Below, in pieces: positions 30,632 through 41,855 of a DNA stretch of 64,000 nucleotides. The stretch comes from Mesorhizobium sp. J428 (lineage in GTDB: Bacteria; Pseudomonadota; Alphaproteobacteria; Rhizobiales; Rhizobiaceae). Position numbers and translations under genes: made by a program. The stretch lies in assembly GCF_024699925.1 (NCBI RefSeq), contig NZ_JAJOMX010000001.1, positions 62,001 to 126,000 of the forward strand, in the 5' to 3' direction. A model generated the notes under the pieces. The model saw only the letters and a program-made list of their open reading frames with translations. It was not told where the DNA came from and searched no databases. The first letter of the stretch is position 1. Every line of letters begins with the position of its first letter.

Positions 30632-31563
30632 ATCTTCTTCCCCGACTTGGATTTCTTGGCCTGTTCGCTCAGTGCAGCCTCGCGGCGCGTCGCGGCCTCC
30701 GGGGTGAGCCTTACGACCACCCTGTCCTCCAGCCGCATGTCGACGGCGGCAACATCGCGCGACAGGATGCCCTGCTCGCGGTCGAGACGGGCGACCTCGG
30801 CGATCGCCGCATCCTCGCCATACTCTGGCAGGCGGATGGTTACGCCATTCTCCAGCCGTAGATCCCAGCGCCGGTCGGCGACGCGGATGAAGGCCTTCAC
30901 ACGGACGGAGAGCTCCGGCGTCCGCGCGATGCGGGACATGAACTCGGCGGCGCGCTCGTTGGCGCCAGCGCCGATGAACACCGGCAGCGTGGCGTAGCGC
31001 GGATGGTTGAACGGCACGATGATGTGGCCGGCATCGTCGATCAGCGACAACTGCTGGCCGTGCTGCCAGATCGCCAGCGGCTTCTTCTCCGCAAGCTCGA
31101 CCTCGAGCACGTTCGGGTAGATCTTGCGCACGGACGCGTCCGACACCCAGGGCATGTTCGCGATGCGCTCGCGCGCCGCATCGGCATCGAAGCCGACCAG
31201 CGAGGTCCAGCCGTCGAGGCCGAGCTCCTGCAGAACGTCGATTTCCGACGTCTCCTTGTTGCCGGCCATGCGAACATCTTCAATCGCGAAGCCGCTACGG
31301 GCGGTGACGGCCTGGATTACGGCCGGCGCGTGGCCGCCGATGATCGCCCCGTAGACGCCGGTCGCCGACATGAAGACAGCCGTCATGATCGTCGCCGCAT
31401 AGCGGGGCGCCGTCATATCGCCGGAGACGAGGCGACCGAGAACGCGCGCAGGCTTGCGCAGCCAGCGCGGCAGCACGATGCCATCCCACGCCGCAGCCGC
31501 GCGGGATGCCGCGGAGCGATCCGCAACCTGCCGCGCACCCTGTGACGACTTCAACGCAAACAC
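30628..31563 (-). CDS. ftsQ: cell division protein FtsQ
   Basis: This 311-residue single-pass divisome protein has a cytoplasmic N-terminus, a membrane segment near residues 55-75 ([19 protein letters not shown]), a POTRA domain starting at about residue 88 ([20 protein letters not shown]) and the FtsQ domain ([20 protein letters not shown]). The GTG at 31563 is chosen because GGAGG lies seven bases upstream. It overlaps the end of ddl by 13 bases. The stop overlaps ftsA by four bases, indicating coupled translation. Confidence 0.92.
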   Translation of the reverse strand: MFALKSSQGARQVADRSAASRAAAAWDGIVLPRWLRKPARVLGRLVSGDMTAPRYAATIMTAVFMSATGVYGAIIGGHAPAVIQAVTARSGFAIEDVRMAGNKETSEIDVLQELGLDGWTSLVGFDADAARERIANMPWVSDASVRKIYPNVLEVELAEKKPLAIWQHGQQLSLIDDAGHIIVPFNHPRYATLPVFIGAGANERAAEFMSRIARTPELSVRVKAFIRVADRRWDLRLENGVTIRLPEYGEDAAIAEVARLDREQGILSRDVAAVDMRLEDRVVVRLTPEAATRREAALSEQAKKSKSGKKI

Positions 31564-32477
31564 GAAGCGTCCTCCACCATCCAACTCAGAAGCTCGCCGA
31601 AGTCATGACCAGCATGCTGGGCGATCTCGGGCACAAGCGATGTCGGCGTCATACCCGGCTGGGTGTTCACTTCGAGCCAGACGAGCTCACCATTCTCCGA
31701 ATAGCGGTCGTCGTAGCGGAAGTCGGAACGAGAGACGCCCCGGCAGCCGATTGCTTGATGAGCCTTGAGCGCCAGTGTCTGTATTTTTTGGTAAATATTC
31801 GGTGAAATTTTTGCAGGGATTTCGTGTTTCGACCCGCCCTTCACGTATTTCGAATCGTAGTCGTAGAAGGAATGGCCGACCGGAACGATCTCGCAGACAC
31901 CGAGCGCCACATCGCCCATGACGGCACAGGTCAACTCCCGGCCATGGATATAGCGTTCGACCATGACCACATCACCGTAACGCCACTCGCTCGACCCCAC
32001 GACCTGCGGCGGATGCGACTGATCCTCCTGGACGATCACAACGCCGAAACTCGAGCCTTCGCTGACAGGCTTCACGACATAGGGCGGCTTCATCGGATGC
32101 TTCGACCCAATGGCATGCCGGTCGAGCACCTTGGACTCGGCAACCGGAATGCCGACCGACTTCGCGATCCGCTTCGCCTGCTCCTTGTTCATCGCAAGCG
32201 CGGACGCCATCACGCCGGAATGGGTGTAGGGAATCTGGAGATATTCGAGGATGCCCTGAATGGTGCCGTCCTCGCCGAAAGGACCATGCAGCGCATTGAA
32301 GGCGGCATCGGGCGCCAGATCAGCAAGGACGCGCGCGACATCGCGTCCGACATCCACCCGCGTTACGCGATAGCCGACCTTTTCCAGCGTATCCGAACAG
32401 GCATTGCCGGACGACAACGACACGGGCCGCTCGGACGAAAATCCGCCCATCAGAACAGCTACGTGCTTACCTGTCAT
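31551..32477 (-). CDS. ddl: D-alanine--D-alanine ligase
   Basis: This 308-residue ATP-grasp enzyme makes the D-Ala-D-Ala dipeptide for peptidoglycan precursors. The motifs [17 protein letters not shown] at the N-terminus, [35 protein letters not shown] for ATP binding, and [15 protein letters not shown] at the active site are all present. Its position between the upstream mur genes and ftsQ is the usual DdlB place in dcw clusters. A 234-base gap precedes it, so a promoter here could serve ddl-ftsQAZ. Confidence 0.95.
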   Translation of the reverse strand: MTGKHVAVLMGGFSSERPVSLSSGNACSDTLEKVGYRVTRVDVGRDVARVLADLAPDAAFNALHGPFGEDGTIQGILEYLQIPYTHSGVMASALAMNKEQAKRIAKSVGIPVAESKVLDRHAIGSKHPMKPPYVVKPVSEGSSFGVVIVQEDQSHPPQVVGSSEWRYGDVVMVERYIHGRELTCAVMGDVALGVCEIVPVGHSFYDYDSKYVKGGSKHEIPAKISPNIYQKIQTLALKAHQAIGCRGVSRSDFRYDDRYSENGELVWLEVNTQPGMTPTSLVPEIAQHAGHDFGELLSWMVEDASCLR

Positions 32478-32711
32478 GCCCCGGTGTCCCTCTCCGGTCG
32501 GGTTGGCGATGACGTCCCAAGGATTCAGAGTCCGAGTCTTCCGGTGGATTCCCCCGCCAGACGGAAAACGCGGTTACGCGTCGAACGACTCAAATCAGGA
32601 AACGCTTTAACCCAAGGAATCAGAACTGGGATTCGCTGGCAAGCCAAGATTGCGGAGAAGGTCGCGAAGCTTGCGTCGGGCTGACGAGCCACGCCCGCCA
32701 AGTCGCGGAAA
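32478..32711 (-). other. non-coding gap inside the dcw cluster
   Basis: This 234-base stretch between the unknown gene and ddl has no credible coding frame on either strand and is the longest gap in the cluster. It is a likely promoter region for ddl-ftsQ-ftsA-ftsZ. One GTTAA element occurs at about 32609, but no second half spaced as a full CtrA box was found. Confidence 0.4.
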
Positions 32712-33260
32712 TCACGGAGAATTCCGTTTCAGGATAAGTGAGCGGGCGTCGTCGAGCTGGAGCTGGTAATCGCGCGACGCCGAGTAGAAGTCGCCGGGCT
32801 CAAGCACGTTTTGAAGAGAGTTGAGGGCCCAAAACTCGCCCACCACTACTAAGGCGTGCGAGAGGTTGCGCCCTTTCTGCTCGTCCACCTCGCGGCACAG
32901 GAACTCGAACAGGACGAGCGTCTCGGGCCTCGCGAGGTCGAAGCGCTCGTCGCGTTCAGGCGGACAAGCATCGGGCAACGGAGGATCGTCTTCATGTCCC
33001 AGCAGATCGACGATGATCTCGGTCTCTTCCGGAGCAAGCATTTCGCGCGCCGCGCGGAGCATCGACCTGCCGCCTGCCGTGCCCGGCGTGGCTTGCAGCG
33101 AGGCAGCAAGGGCATGGAGCGCGACCGGTTCGGCGGCGTGCGCGCATGCGGAGGAGAGGTTGGCGCAGCGACGGGCGATCACTTCCCTGCGCAGCCAGCC
33201 GTCGAGAACGATGGCCTCGGCCGCCGAGAGTACAATCCGGAACGTGTTGCGACCGGTCAT
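32712..33260 (-). CDS. unrecognised 182-residue protein with an internal duplication, encoded in the dcw cluster
   Basis: I do not recognise this protein. It starts six bases after the murB stop and so belongs to the cluster transcript. Two segments of about 47 residues resemble each other: one starting at VLSAAEAIVLDGWLRREV (about residue 10) and one starting at DLARPETLVLFEFLCREV (about residue 108). Both share a VL..(W/F)L.REV helix, an NLS-A motif (CANLSSACAHAAEP and GRNLSHALVVVGEF), and an AL..L ending. Each looks like a pair of amphipathic helices. No signal peptide, membrane segment or catalytic motif is visible, so a cytoplasmic scaffold or regulatory role is possible. The position between murB and ddl suggests a link with cell wall synthesis or division; this is inference. 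Confidence 0.7.
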   Translation of the reverse strand: MTGRNTFRIVLSAAEAIVLDGWLRREVIARRCANLSSACAHAAEPVALHALAASLQATPGTAGGRSMLRAAREMLAPEETEIIVDLLGHEDDPPLPDACPPERDERFDLARPETLVLFEFLCREVDEQKGRNLSHALVVVGEFWALNSLQNVLEPGDFYSASRDYQLQLDDARSLILKRNSP

Positions 33261-33266
33261 GGCCCC

Positions 33267-34226
33267 TTAGAGCAACTGTCCCAGAAACTCGTCCACTTCC
33301 TTGCCTTGCTTGAAGTTTCCGAGCCGCTTGATTTCCCATTCGAGCCGGATGCCGGAGGTCTCCAGCACCTTGGCCCGCACAGTCTCGCCGAGGAATTCGA
33401 GGTCGTAGCCGGTCGCCGTGCCGGTGTTGATCATGAAGTTGCAGTGCATCGGCGACATCTGCGCGCCACCGATCATCAGGCCGCGGCAGCCGGCCTTGTC
33501 GATCTCCTTCCAGGCCGACGTGCCCGGCGGGTTCTTGAAGGTCGAGCCGCCGGTCTTCTCGCGGATCGGCTGCACCGTCTCGCGATGATGCTGCACGGCG
33601 TCCATCGCCGCTTTGATCGCATCGCGATCCTCGGGAACGCCCTCGAAGATCGCCGAAGTGAAAATCAGGTCCTTCGGCGCGGAAGAGTGGCGGTAGGAAT
33701 AGCCCATCTGCTCGTTGGAGAGCACGTGCAGTTCGCCCTTGCGGTCGAGTGCCCTTACCTCGACGACGCGCTCGCGCGTCTCGACGCCGTTGGCGCCCGC
33801 ATTCATGCGCAGCGCCCCGCCGATCGCGCCGGGAATGCCGTGGTAGAAGTGGAAGCCGCCGATGCCGGCCTCAAGGGCCAGTGCGGCGACGCGCTTGTCG
33901 GGACAGGCAGCACCAGCGCGGATGCGTGTCGGCGAGATCACCTCGGCCTCGCCGAAGCCCTTCGCCGACAGCCGCACGACGAATCCGGGAATGCCGCCGT
34001 CGCGCACCAGCAGGTTCGAGCCAATGCCGACCACCATCACCGGCACATCCTCCGGCACCGCCTTGAGGAAGGCGGCGAGGTCGTCCTCGTCCGCCGGCTG
34101 GAACAGAGCTTCCGCCAGCCCGCCGGCGCGGAACCAGGTGATATTGTCCATCTCCGCGTCCGGGGTGATCCGGCCGCGCAGGCCCTCCAGCCGCCCTTCG
34201 AGACGCTTCAGGAGGTCGGGTACCAC
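33267..34226 (-). CDS. murB: UDP-N-acetylenolpyruvoylglucosamine reductase
   Basis: This 319-residue FAD enzyme reduces UDP-GlcNAc-enolpyruvate to UDP-MurNAc. The motifs [15 protein letters not shown] and [14 protein letters not shown] bind [21 protein letters not shown] is the active-site region, SYRHSSAP supplies the catalytic serine, and [10 protein letters not shown] with [17 protein letters not shown] marks the type I fold. The start is a GTG that immediately follows the murC stop, so the two are coupled. Confidence 0.95.
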   Translation of the reverse strand: MVPDLLKRLEGRLEGLRGRITPDAEMDNITWFRAGGLAEALFQPADEDDLAAFLKAVPEDVPVMVVGIGSNLLVRDGGIPGFVVRLSAKGFGEAEVISPTRIRAGAACPDKRVAALALEAGIGGFHFYHGIPGAIGGALRMNAGANGVETRERVVEVRALDRKGELHVLSNEQMGYSYRHSSAPKDLIFTSAIFEGVPEDRDAIKAAMDAVQHHRETVQPIREKTGGSTFKNPPGTSAWKEIDKAGCRGLMIGGAQMSPMHCNFMINTGTATGYDLEFLGETVRAKVLETSGIRLEWEIKRLGNFKQGKEVDEFLGQLL

Positions 34227-35645
34227 TCATGCAGGCCCTCCGTCGCCGCCAGCCGCCAGTTCCTTCGGCAGCGCATAGGCCCACTGGGTGATGTTGCCCG
34301 CGCCGAGGAAGACGACGAAGTCGCCCGGCTTCGCCAGTTCGCGCACGATCGGCGCGACGGCAGCGGCACCATCGATATAGCGCGCGTCGCGGTGGCCGCC
34401 GGAACGGATGCGCGCGGTCAGCGCATCGGAGCTTACGCCTTCGATCGGATCCTCGCCTGCCGGATAAACCGGCGCGAGCAGCACCGTGTCGGCATCGTTG
34501 AAGCAGGAGGCGAATTCGTCGAACAGATCGCGCAGGCGGGTATAGCGGTGCGGCTGCGCGATCGCGATGACGCGGCCCTTGGTCGATTCGCGCGCGGCCT
34601 TGAGCACTGCGCGGATCTCGACCGGGTGGTGACCGTAGTCGTCGAACACCTCGACGCCATGCCACGAGCCCGTATGGGTGAAGCGCCGCTTGACGCCGCC
34701 GAAGGAGGCGATGCCAGCACGGATCGCGCGGTCGGCGATGCCGAGCTCATGCGCCACCGCGATCGCCGCGGTCGCGTTCGAGACGTTGTGCCGGCCGGGC
34801 ATCGGCAGGCGCAGACCGTCGATCGCGACGATCTCGCCGGTCTTGCGGTTGCGGATGGTGACGTCGAACAGCGACGCGGCGCCGTCCATGCGATGGTTGC
34901 GAAATCGCACGTCGGCCTGCGGGTTTTCGCCATAGGTGACGACGCGGCGGTCCTCGATGCGCGAGACCAGCGACTGCACCTCGGGATGGTCGATGCACAT
35001 GACGCCGAAGCCGTAGAACGGCACGTTCTCGACGAAGAGGCGGAATGCCTCCTTGACCTTGTCGAAGGTGCCGTAGTGGTCGAGGTGCTCGGGGTCGATG
35101 TTGGTCACGACCGCGATGTCGGCCGGCAGCTTGAGGAAGGTGCCGTCGCTCTCGTCGGCCTCCACCACCATCCAGTCGCCCTCGCCCATGCGCGCATTGG
35201 TGCCGTAGGCGTTGATGATGCCGCCGTTGACGACCGTCGGGTCGAGCCCGCCGGCTTCCAGCAGGGTCGCGACCATCGAGGTGGTCGTGGTCTTGCCATG
35301 CGTGCCGCCGATGGCAATCGCCTGGCGGAAGCGCATCAGCTCGGCCAGCATCTCTGCGCGGCGCACGATCGGCAGCAGCTTTTCGCGCGCCGCCGCGAGC
35401 TCCGGATTGGATTTCTTGATCGCGGTCGAGACGACAACCACCTCGGCCTTGCCGAGGTTCTCGGCCTTGTGGCCGACGAAGCACGGGATGCCCTTGTCGC
35501 GCAGGCGCTGGACGTTGGCGCTGTCGGCCTGGTCGGAGCCCTGCACCTGGTAGCCGAGATTGTGCAGCACCTCGGCGATGCCGCTCATGCCGATGCCGCC
35601 GATGCCGATGAAATGCACGAGGCCGATGGTCTGCGGCATCTTCAT
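34227..35645 (-). CDS. murC: UDP-N-acetylmuramate--L-alanine ligase
   Basis: This 472-residue enzyme adds L-alanine to UDP-MurNAc using ATP. It carries [17 protein letters not shown] at the N-terminus, the Mur ligase P-loop [38 protein letters not shown] and [10 protein letters not shown]. The ATG at 35645 overlaps the murG stop (ATGA). The sequence is intact. Confidence 0.97.
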   Translation of the reverse strand: MKMPQTIGLVHFIGIGGIGMSGIAEVLHNLGYQVQGSDQADSANVQRLRDKGIPCFVGHKAENLGKAEVVVVSTAIKKSNPELAAAREKLLPIVRRAEMLAELMRFRQAIAIGGTHGKTTTTSMVATLLEAGGLDPTVVNGGIINAYGTNARMGEGDWMVVEADESDGTFLKLPADIAVVTNIDPEHLDHYGTFDKVKEAFRLFVENVPFYGFGVMCIDHPEVQSLVSRIEDRRVVTYGENPQADVRFRNHRMDGAASLFDVTIRNRKTGEIVAIDGLRLPMPGRHNVSNATAAIAVAHELGIADRAIRAGIASFGGVKRRFTHTGSWHGVEVFDDYGHHPVEIRAVLKAARESTKGRVIAIAQPHRYTRLRDLFDEFASCFNDADTVLLAPVYPAGEDPIEGVSSDALTARIRSGGHRDARYIDGAAAVAPIVRELAKPGDFVVFLGAGNITQWAYALPKELAAGGDGGPA

Positions 35646-36768
35646 GCGCCGACACCTCCCTTGATCGCCTGGATGGTCTTGCCGGAGGCAATAGCCTCTG
35701 TGAGGTCCGCGAGCAACATCGTGGCCTGCGGCTTGCCGGCAGACTTTGCGTAAGCCGCCATGTCCTCGCAAGCCTTCTCATCGTTCATGCAGTCAGCGAG
35801 AACGCCGGCGATAACTTCGGGTGTGGCCGCCGATTGGTATAGCACTTTCGCTCCGCCGGCCTCTGCCAGCGCCGCAGCGTTTGCGGCCTGATCGTGGTCC
35901 AACGCGTAAGGATATGGCACCAGTATAGCAGGGCGCCCAATGGCTGAAATCTCGGCCACCGTGGAGGCGCCGGAACGCGAGATAACAAGTTGCGCCTTCG
36001 CCATACGCTCGGCCATGTCGGTGAAGAACGGCGCTATCTCAGCCGGAACGCCAAGCTTCTCGTAGGCAGCGCGCACTGCGGCTTCATCTTCCTTGCGTGC
36101 CTGCTGAACAACACGCAGTCGTTTGCGCAGCATTTCGTGCAGTTCAGCAATTGCTGCGGGAATGGCTTCCGAGAAGAACTGGGCGCCTTGGCTGCCACCG
36201 AAGACAAGTAGGTTAAACTCACCGATCTCACCCCAAGTCTTGTAATCGACCTTGGCCGCCTTGATGATCGCTGGCCGCACCGGGTTGCCCGTGACGACGA
36301 TCTTGGCTTCCTGGGGGCCGGAGGGCGTCAGAAAACCACCGGCGATGGCCGTGACGCGCCGCGCCAGCGCCTTGTTGGCCCGGCCCATCACCGCGTTCTG
36401 TTCGTGGATCAGCGTCGGCACGTTTCGGCGCGTCGCGGCGTAAAGCGGCGGCAGGGTCGGATAGCCGCCGAAGCCGACGACCGCCTTCGGTTTGATCTGC
36501 GCGATCACGGCCGAGGCCTGCCGCACGCCCTGCCAGATGCGCCAGAAGGTGCGCGCCAGCGCGACCGGGTTTTTCGAGCCGAACGTTGCCGAGCGGATCG
36601 GATGGATCGCGCTGGCAGGGAACGTTCCGGCATAGCGCTCGGCCCGGTCGTCGGTCGCCAGATGCACCTCCCAGCCGCGCGCCGTCAGCTCGTGCGCCAG
36701 CGCCTCGGCCGGGAAAAGATGTCCGCCGGTGTCACGCCGGCGGCAAGCAGGATAACACCCTTCGACAT
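35642..36768 (-). CDS. murG: UDP-N-acetylglucosamine--N-acetylmuramyl transferase MurG; frameshifted near the N-terminus
   Basis: MurG transfers GlcNAc to lipid I on the inner face of the membrane to make lipid II. The start [11 protein letters not shown] lies at 36768, three bases after the ftsW stop. About 12 codons in, the frame changes: the expected glycine-rich [15 protein letters not shown] is read in another frame from about 36733 onward. From there the protein runs intact, with [52 protein letters not shown] and [14 protein letters not shown]. The span is one base short of whole codons, so one base is likely missing near 36731-36742. Restored length is about 375 residues. The gene is essential, which favours a sequencing error. 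Confidence 0.9.
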
Positions 36769-36771
36769 CGG

Positions 36772-37923
36772 CTACTCGGCCGGCATCATGCGGCTGTCGA
36801 AGGCGCCGAAGCTGGAGCGCCGCGTCTCGGGCCGCTTGCGGGTCAGCGCCAGCACCATGCCCATCGAGAGCGCCATCGCCACCAGCGAGGAGCCGCCATA
36901 GGAGATGAACGGCAGCGTCATGCCCTTGGCCGGCATCAGGTGCAGGTTGACGCTCATGTTGATGATCGACTGAAGGCCGAACTGGATGACGAGGCCGGCG
37001 ACCGCGAAGCGGGTGAAGTCGTCATATTCGCGCAGCGCGATCTTGAGGCCCCGGAGCACGATGAAGGCAAAGAGCGCGACCAGCAGGAAGCACAGCACCA
37101 GGCCGAACTCCTCCGCCGCGACCGAGAAGATGAAGTCGGTGTGGCTGTCGGGCAGGATGCGCTTCGACACGCCCTCGCCTGGCCCGCGGCCGAACCAGCC
37201 GCCGCTGATCATCGCGTCGCGCGCCATGTCGGTCTGGAACGTGTCGCCCTCGCCCGTCAGGAAGCGGTCGATACGGCCGGCGACGTGCGGGAAGACGGTG
37301 TAGGCCAAGAATGCGCCACCCGCGCCGAGCGCGCCGAGCACGATGATCCAGATCCAGGCCATGCCTGCCATGAAGAACATCACACCCCAGGTGCCGACGA
37401 TGAGCATAGTCTGGCCGAGGTCCGGCTGGGCGACCAGCAGCGTCACCACGACGCCGAGCAGGATCATGGCGAACAGGTTGCCGGGGATATCCGGCTGGCG
37501 CGCGTGTTCGGCGAACAGCCAGGCGCAGATGACGACGAAGGCCGGCTTCAGGAACTCAGACGGCTGCAGCGAGATGCCGGCGAGCGACACCCAGCGGCGC
37601 GAGCCCTTGATCTCGACGCCGATGAACAGCGCCAGCACCATCAGCACGATCGAGGCGACCAGCAGCAGGATTGCGAGCCGCCTGATTTGGCGCGGCTCTA
37701 GGAAGGATACCCCGAGCATCACCGCCAGTGCCGGCAGCATGAAGACGATCTGGCGGGTGACGAAGTGGTATTCCTCGAGCCCGATGCGCTCGGCAACCGC
37801 CGGGCTCGCCGCGAAGGAGAGCACGATGCCCAGCACCATCAGGGCCAGGAAGGCCGACAGGAACCAGCGGTCGATCGTCCACCACCAGTTGGAAACTAAT
37901 CCGCGATCGGTGCGGCTGGTCAT
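36772..37923 (-). CDS. ftsW: FtsW, divisome peptidoglycan polymerase (SEDS family)
   Basis: This 383-residue polytopic membrane protein of the SEDS family polymerises lipid II with FtsI at the septum. About ten hydrophobic segments are visible. Conserved motifs include [50 protein letters not shown] and [13 protein letters not shown]. The ATG overlaps the murD stop by one base. Confidence 0.96.
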   Translation of the reverse strand: MTSRTDRGLVSNWWWTIDRWFLSAFLALMVLGIVLSFAASPAVAERIGLEEYHFVTRQIVFMLPALAVMLGVSFLEPRQIRRLAILLLVASIVLMVLALFIGVEIKGSRRWVSLAGISLQPSEFLKPAFVVICAWLFAEHARQPDIPGNLFAMILLGVVVTLLVAQPDLGQTMLIVGTWGVMFFMAGMAWIWIIVLGALGAGGAFLAYTVFPHVAGRIDRFLTGEGDTFQTDMARDAMISGGWFGRGPGEGVSKRILPDSHTDFIFSVAAEEFGLVLCFLLVALFAFIVLRGLKIALREYDDFTRFAVAGLVIQFGLQSIINMSVNLHLMPAKGMTLPFISYGGSSLVAMALSMGMVLALTRKRPETRRSSFGAFDSRMMPAE

Positions 37924-39323
37924 CAGCGTGTCCCTCCGATGGGCTCTATGCCGTCGAGCGCCAGCACGGCGGCGCGGAACGCATCGCCCCTGACCTCGAA
38001 ATTCTTGAACTGGTCGAAGCTCGCGCAGGCGGGTGAGAGAAGCACCACCACGTCGCCGGCCTCGTCCTTCGCGGCGTCCGCCGCGGCGTGCTCCACGGCC
38101 GCCGCGAGCGTGCCTGAGATCTCGTAGGGCACTGCTTCGCCCAGCGTGGCGGAGAAGGCGGGCGCCGCCTCGCCGATCAGATAGGCACGCGCAATGCGCG
38201 GGAAGAAGGAGCGCAAAGGCTCGATGCCGCCCTCCTTGGGCAGGCCGCCGGCGATCCAGTAGATGCGCGGGAAGCTCGACAGCGCGGGAGCCGCCGCATC
38301 GGCATTGGTCGCCTTGGAATCGTTGACGAAGAGCACGTTGCCCTTGCGGCCGATCTGCTCCATGCGATGCGCGAGGCCGGGAAAGCTGTCGAGCCCGTGC
38401 TGGATGTCCTTCAGGTCGAGCCCGACCCTGAGACAGGCCGCGACCGCGGCGAGCGCGTTCTGCGCATTGTGCTGGCCACGCAGCGAGCCGATGTCCTCAA
38501 GCGTCGCGATCTGGGTGATCCGGCCGCCCTGTGCCCTCAGCAGCGCGAAGCCGTCGGCGAAGTAGCCGTCGGTAACGGCGAGCCGCTTGGAGATGCGGAT
38601 CACGTCGTGGCCCGCCCGCTCGAGCCGGTCGGCGACCTGGGCGCAGTAGATGTCGTCGACGCCGATGATCGCTGTCTCGCTGCCCGCCACCAGCCGTTCC
38701 TTGATCGCAGCGTAGTGCTGCATCGTGCCGTGCCGGTCGAGATGGTCCGGCGTCAGGTTGAGCAGCAGGCCCGCGGTCGGGTTGACCGACGGCGCGAGGT
38801 CGATCTGGTAGGACGAGCACTCGACCACGTAGTGCCGGTCGGGCGTCGGCGGATCGAGCGTCATCACGGCGCGGCCGATATTTCCGCCCATCTGCGTGTC
38901 GCGCCCGGCCGAGGAGAGCATGTGCGCGGTCAGCGCCGTGGTCGTGGACTTGCCGTTGGTGCCGGTGATGGCGATGAACGGCGCGTCGGGCGAGGCGCGG
39001 CGGCGCTCTCGGGCGAAGAGCTCGATGTCGCCGATGACTTCCACGCCGGCACCGCGCGCCAGGTCCACCGTCCAGTGCGGCTTCGGATGGGTCAGCGGCA
39101 CGCCGGGCGACAGGACGAAGGAGGCGAAGCCGGACCAGTCCACCTGCCTGAGATCGACCGTCGAAATGCCTTGGGCACCGGCCTTGGTCACGCTTTCGGG
39201 ATTGTCGTCCCACGCAGTGACGTCCGCCCCGCCGTCGATCAGCGCGCGCGCGGTGGCGATGCCCGAGCCGCCGAGCCCGAACAGCGCGACCTTCTTGCCG
39301 GAGAGGGAGGTGGCCGGGATCAT
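37923..39323 (-). CDS. murD: UDP-N-acetylmuramoyl-L-alanine--D-glutamate ligase
   Basis: This 466-residue Mur ligase adds D-glutamate. It has an N-terminal Rossmann motif [17 protein letters not shown], the P-loop [29 protein letters not shown], and [15 protein letters not shown] with [10 protein letters not shown]. The ATG overlaps the mraY stop by one base. A long frame that continues upstream through mraY is an artefact of high G+C. Confidence 0.96.
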   Translation of the reverse strand: MIPATSLSGKKVALFGLGGSGIATARALIDGGADVTAWDDNPESVTKAGAQGISTVDLRQVDWSGFASFVLSPGVPLTHPKPHWTVDLARGAGVEVIGDIELFARERRRASPDAPFIAITGTNGKSTTTALTAHMLSSAGRDTQMGGNIGRAVMTLDPPTPDRHYVVECSSYQIDLAPSVNPTAGLLLNLTPDHLDRHGTMQHYAAIKERLVAGSETAIIGVDDIYCAQVADRLERAGHDVIRISKRLAVTDGYFADGFALLRAQGGRITQIATLEDIGSLRGQHNAQNALAAVAACLRVGLDLKDIQHGLDSFPGLAHRMEQIGRKGNVLFVNDSKATNADAAAPALSSFPRIYWIAGGLPKEGGIEPLRSFFPRIARAYLIGEAAPAFSATLGEAVPYEISGTLAAAVEHAAADAAKDEAGDVVVLLSPACASFDQFKNFEVRGDAFRAAVLALDGIEPIGGTR

Positions 39324-40405
39324 CAGCGCAGCTTCAGGGTCGAGAGGCCGATGAGGGCCAGGATGACGGCGATGATCCAGAAGCGGATCACGATCTGGCT
39401 CTCGGTCCAGCCGAGCTTCTCGAAATGGTGATGGATCGGTGCCATCAGGAAGACGCGCCGGCCGGTCATCTTGAAATACCCGACCTGGATGATCACCGAC
39501 ATCGCCTCCATGACGAACAGGCCGCCGATGATGGCGAGCACGATCTCGTGCTTGGTGGCCACGGCGATCGAGCCGATCAGGCCGCCGAGAGCGAGCGAAC
39601 CCGTGTCGCCCATGAAGATCGCCGCAGGCGGAGCGTTGAACCAGAGGAAGCCGAGGCCCGCGCCAATCACCGCTCCGAGCACCACGGCGAGTTCGCCCGT
39701 GCCCGGCGTGAAATGGATCTGCAGGTAGTCGGCGAAGACCGCGTTGCCGGCGAGATAGGCGATGACACCGAACGAGGCGGCCGCAATCATCACCGGCACG
39801 ATGGCAAGCCCATCGAGGCCGTCGGTCAGGTTCACGGCATTGCCCGCGCCGACCATGACGACGGCGCCGAAGGGAATGAAGAACCAGCCGAGATTGACGA
39901 TGAAGTCCTTCACGAAGGGAAAGGTCAGCGACGAGGAGAACGGCGCGGTGCCCGCCCGCATGATCACATAGGCGGCGATGCCGGCGACGGTGAACTCGAT
40001 CGCGAGGCGCACCCGGCCGGAGACGCCGAGATGCGACTGCTTCGTCACCTTCATGTAGTCGTCGTAGAAGCCGATCGCGCCGAACGAGATCGTCACGAAG
40101 AGCACCACCCAGACATAGACGCTGGCGAGATTGGCCCACAAAAGCGTCGAGCCGATGATGCCGCTCATGATCATCAACCCGCCCATGGTCGGTGTGCCGG
40201 CCTTCTTGAAATGGGTCTGCGGGCCGTCGGCGCGGATCGGCTGGCCCTTGCCCTGCCGGATGCGCAGCGAGTTGATGATCGTCGGACCGAACATGAACAC
40301 GATCAGCGCCGACGTGATCAGCGCTCCTCCCACGCGGAAGGTGATGTAGCGGAAGACGTTGAACGCCGAGATCTGGTCGGCGAAACCAACGAGAAACGTG
40401 AGCAT
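39323..40405 (-). CDS. mraY: phospho-N-acetylmuramoyl-pentapeptide transferase MraY
   Basis: This 360-residue, ten-helix membrane enzyme makes lipid I from UDP-MurNAc-pentapeptide and undecaprenyl phosphate. Conserved motifs include [20 protein letters not shown] with the metal-binding Asp pair, [27 protein letters not shown] and [15 protein letters not shown]. It follows murF after 26 bases. Confidence 0.97.
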   Translation of the reverse strand: MLTFLVGFADQISAFNVFRYITFRVGGALITSALIVFMFGPTIINSLRIRQGKGQPIRADGPQTHFKKAGTPTMGGLMIMSGIIGSTLLWANLASVYVWVVLFVTISFGAIGFYDDYMKVTKQSHLGVSGRVRLAIEFTVAGIAAYVIMRAGTAPFSSSLTFPFVKDFIVNLGWFFIPFGAVVMVGAGNAVNLTDGLDGLAIVPVMIAAASFGVIAYLAGNAVFADYLQIHFTPGTGELAVVLGAVIGAGLGFLWFNAPPAAIFMGDTGSLALGGLIGSIAVATKHEIVLAIIGGLFVMEAMSVIIQVGYFKMTGRRVFLMAPIHHHFEKLGWTESQIVIRFWIIAVILALIGLSTLKLR

Positions 40406-40431
40406 GCGGTTCGCCCCCCAACGGACGGAAT

Positions 40432-41855
40432 TCAGGCGCGTCTCTGGCTCTCGCCTTCGACAGGAAAATTCTTGATCAGCGCATCGACCAGCTTGGAAAA
40501 GCCGATGCCCTTGGATGACTTGACGACCACGACGTCGCCGGGCCGGAGCGCGGACAGCACGATCGGCTTCAGTTCGTCGACATTGGCCGCATGCGCGCCC
40601 AGCCGCTCCGGCGGCAGCCTTGCGGCGAGCGCGGCCATTTCCGCGCCGCCGAGGAAGACGAGGTCCGTCGCGGTCGGCGCAATGATGTCGGCAAGCGCGC
40701 CGTGCAGCTGCTCGGCATGCGCGCCGAGTTCCAGCATGTCGCCCAGCACCGCGATACGACGGCCGCCCTTGGGCGGCTCCGTCCGGTCAAGCAGATCGAT
40801 CGCCGCCTTCATGGAGGCAGGATTGGCGTTGTAGCTCTCGTCGATGAGTGTGATGCCGCCGGCCAGGCGGTGCCGTCGCCCGCGTCCCGCTTCGGCCTGA
40901 AGCCCGGCGAGCGCCTCCGCGACAGGGGCAAGGCCCGCTCCCACGAGTTTCGCAGCGCCCAGCACGGCAAGCGCGTTCTGGACCATGTGGCGCCCCGGCG
41001 CGCCGACCCGTGCAGCGATCCGGTCGCCGCCGATACCGACCGCGATGTCGGAATGATCCGCCGACAACTCGCAGCCGAGCAGGCGCACATGCGCACGCTC
41101 CTGCTCGCCGAAGGACACGATATGTGCGACGCCCGCCGCCTTGGCGAGCTTCTCCAGCAGCTGTACTGCGCGTCGTCTCGGTTCAGCAGCGCATAGCCGC
41201 CCGGCTCTATCCCCTCGAAGATCTCCGCCTTGGCGCGTGCGATCTCCTCGATCTTGCGGAAATGGCCGAGATGGGCGGCGGCGATCAGCGTGATGATCGC
41301 GACATGCGGCCGGACGAGCTTCACCAGCGGACGGATCTCGTCGGGATGGTTCATCCCGATCTCGAAGATCGCGTAGTCGGTGTCTTCCGGCAGCTTGGCG
41401 AGCGTCAGCGGGACGCCCCAGTGATTGTTGAACGACTTTTCCGAAGCGTGCACCGAGCCGACCGTCGACAGCACGTGCCGCAACGCTTCCTTGGTCGTCG
41501 TCTTGCCGGCCGAGCCGGTCACGGCAATGATCTTTCCCTTGGCCCGGGCGCGCGCGGCGATCGCGAGCTTCACCAGGCCGACAAGCACGTCGTCCACCAC
41601 GATCATCGGCGTGGTGATGCGTCCGAGCGCCGGCAGCTTTCCTTCCGCGACCACCAGCAGTGCGGCACCGGCCTTGATGGCGGCGGTGGCGAAGTCGTGC
41701 CCGTCGAGAGCATCGCCCTTGATGGCAAAGAAGGCTTCGCCCGGCTTCAGCGTGCGGCTGTCGATCGAGATTCCGGTGATGCCCTGCGGCAGCACGCCGA
41801 TGGGCCGTCCGCCCATCGCCTCGACCATCGCCTGGGCCGTCCAGAGCAGGCTCAT
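40432..41855 (-). CDS. murF: UDP-N-acetylmuramoyl-tripeptide--D-alanyl-D-alanine ligase MurF; frameshifted
   Basis: MurF adds D-Ala-D-Ala to the UDP-MurNAc-tripeptide. The N-terminal frame has [44 protein letters not shown] and [12 protein letters not shown]. After that point, at about 41155-41165, the frame changes and the expected [14 protein letters not shown] continues into [31 protein letters not shown] and [13 protein letters not shown]. The 1424-base span is one base short of whole codons. A single missing base in the TACAGCTGCTGG context would rejoin Tyr to Leu-Leu-Glu. Restored length is about 474 residues. The ATG overlaps the murE stop by four bases. Confidence 0.9.

Noticed and set aside
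32856..35753. Open frame of 965 codons on the plus strand opposite murB and murC
   Set aside because: It covers two intact conserved genes on the other strand, and its composition is repetitive His/Arg/Asp typical of antisense frames.
39324..40421. Upstream extension of the murD frame through mraY
   Set aside because: mraY is complete in another frame, and the extension has no similarity to Mur ligases.
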